A model generated the notes under the pieces. It ran no database searches and was not told the DNA's origin. It saw only the letters and a list, made by a program, of their open reading frames with translations. A DNA stretch of 64,000 bases. It comes from Gordius sp. MW1. Lineage: Eukaryota; Nematomorpha; Gordioida; Gordea; Gordiidae. A program made the position numbers and the translations under genes. Below are positions 62,706 through 64,000 of the stretch, piece after piece (position 1 is the first letter of the stretch; every line of letters begins with the position of its first letter). The stretch spans positions 22,020,060 through 22,084,059 of the forward strand of contig OZ038529.1 in NCBI GenBank assembly GCA_964036665.1. The letters are read 5' to 3'.

Positions 62706-63594
62706 ATGATGGATCATCTGCCTTCAGCTAGGAACGTTTATTCTAACTTACCGATGCCACAGCACTATCATCAACCATCAACTATATTTTCTTCACCTTA
62801 TTATGGCCAAAATTTCGTAAACCAACCTTTGCCTCCCATGGCCTCCTACTACAGACCAGCACCATCGACAGCTTGCCTGAACGGACAAGTGGCCCCTTAC
62901 TTTGACCAAAATATTGGGATTAAACAAACGCCGTCACCTACTCTCAATTACAACCCTACCTTTCCCTCAACAAATTTCCATGATTCTACCGAACCCAAGG
63001 CATACAATGAAAGTGAGAATCCTTGGGGTCCACATTTTTGGCACCGATACATGATAAACTCCATGAATTACGAACCTTTCTCCGCTTCAAATCACGAAAA
63101 ATTTACGTATAATGATGGTAAAGACGGTCTCGAACGAGCTCCTCATACAACTACGCACGCAACCCCTACTTTTAAGAATTCTCACAATATCGACAATATA
63201 ATTCAGGCTCCTCCCTATAGTCAAAACGGTACACCCGTCGGCCAACAACAGAGTGTAGGCTGTAACGAGGTTGAGAATCCACAAAATTGCATTGGGGATC
63301 ATGGTCAAAATCCCGTCAAAACGCTTAAAATTAATCAGAATCGTCCTAGTTCCAAGTTAACTAGCTGTCAGCCTGCTTATAGGGCAGATCAAGCTCAAGG
63401 ACACGAAATTTACTTTGGTAATATAAATCATCACCACCCCTTCCCTACCTTTCCTGGGCCCGGTTTTATACCCTGCCCGGCCCCAACTCTAGGTCCAACA
63501 TCGCTTTATTATGGTAACAGCAGTCAGCCTGGCTATTTTAGCATGCTGGACAATGACTTAAACATGAGTTACGGCAAAAAGAATGGTAAAAAAG
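62706..63594 (+). CDS. First coding exon of an unidentified Pro/Asn/Tyr-rich protein
   Basis: Open for 296 codons from the ATG (MMDHLPSARNVYSNLPMPQH) to a plausible GTAAAT donor after ...SYGKKNGKKG. The frame is open six codons upstream from a non-ATG codon. Without splicing it would end at 63674. Composition is rich in Pro, Asn, Ser, Tyr and His, with no signal peptide, membrane segment or known domain. Long low-complexity first exons ending in a basic cluster are common in transcription factors whose DNA-binding domain is in later exons, which would lie beyond the window. That is only a guess. Codon use and length make a real gene likely. Confidence 0.6.
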
Positions 63595-64000
63595 GTAAAT
63601 TAACGTCGACCTTTGTTGAAATTACATCAATAATCTACCATATTTTGCCCAAAAAATGTACGAGGGCATACTAAGCTAGCTCAATACTTTTCTCCTTAAA
63701 TCTTTTTTTAGATAAATTTTTCATACTTGTTCATCTTTAACTTATGTATCAAGATTTTTTGAATTGTTTAAAGTTTGAAAAAATTTAAATATTAGTAAAA
63801 TAGATAAATTAAAGTTACCAGATTTACCAGGTCATAAACCTTATCAGTTCCCTTTCTACACTTACTCCACTTCTTGGTTCCTTATATATGATTTATTTGA
63901 AATTGTAGTTCTGCGTGGTAAAACTTTACATGGCAATCTGAAAAATTTAATCTGGCCTAAGAGTTTTTAATTAACTTTTTCCAGTGTTTAATTAATAAAG

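Overview
The window is AT-rich eukaryotic DNA, certainly animal and probably from a small invertebrate. The organism guess rests on an ADAMTS-type metalloprotease gene, an NTAN1 gene, a PAF-AH alpha-type gene, several introns of only 37-46 bp with GT..AG borders, Ty3/gypsy retrotransposons, and many copies of short inverted-repeat transposons. An arthropod is my best guess, but nothing here fixes the phylum. There are no bacterial operons, CRISPR arrays, or rRNA or tRNA genes that I can support.

Host genes are sparse. (1) 1-728 (-) is the 5' end of a secreted metalloprotease-propeptide gene that runs off the left edge. (2) 4811-5913 (-) is a six-exon type 1 methionine aminopeptidase. (3) 16430-22026 (+) is a 15-exon secreted ADAMTS-like zinc metalloprotease. 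Its propeptide is homologous to gene 1, and an orphan fragment of gene 1's proline-rich exon sits at 12607-12756. (4) 26756-30944 (-) is a five-exon SGNH hydrolase of the PAF acetylhydrolase 1b alpha type. (5) 46460-47568 (-) is a two-exon NTAN1, the protein N-terminal asparagine amidohydrolase. (6) 62706-63594 (+) is the first coding exon of an unidentified Pro/Asn/Tyr-rich protein. Reading frames are consistent across every splice junction I assign in genes 1 to 5. Two short coding-looking fragments near 47.8 kb and 56.8 kb remain unassigned.

The rest is largely transposon-derived. A degenerate Ty3/gypsy element lies at about 31.25-35.9 kb, with a hAT-like MITE inserted in its 3' LTR. A structurally complete and apparently recent Ty3/gypsy element (39325-43920, TSD TACC) sits inside a non-autonomous piggyBac-like element bounded by TTAA (39076-44252). 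hAT-like elements with 8-bp target duplications lie at 9385-10713, 23243-25373 and 37340-37540, and one copy near 52.1-53.1 kb is truncated. A pogo/Tigger-like MITE is at 36644-36953. A 1.45-kb foldback element lies in the last intron of the PAF-AH gene. About 19 copies of a CATGGGCGTAGCC...GGCTACGCCCATG family are scattered through the window in two subfamilies. Several insertions are nested, which gives relative ages.

I found no convincing new multi-gene system. The most notable points are the oppositely oriented metalloprotease paralogues with a stray exon, a methionine aminopeptidase with a changed conserved His, a gypsy element with a non-canonical RT active site and a broken gag despite near-identical LTRs, and the layered nesting of elements.
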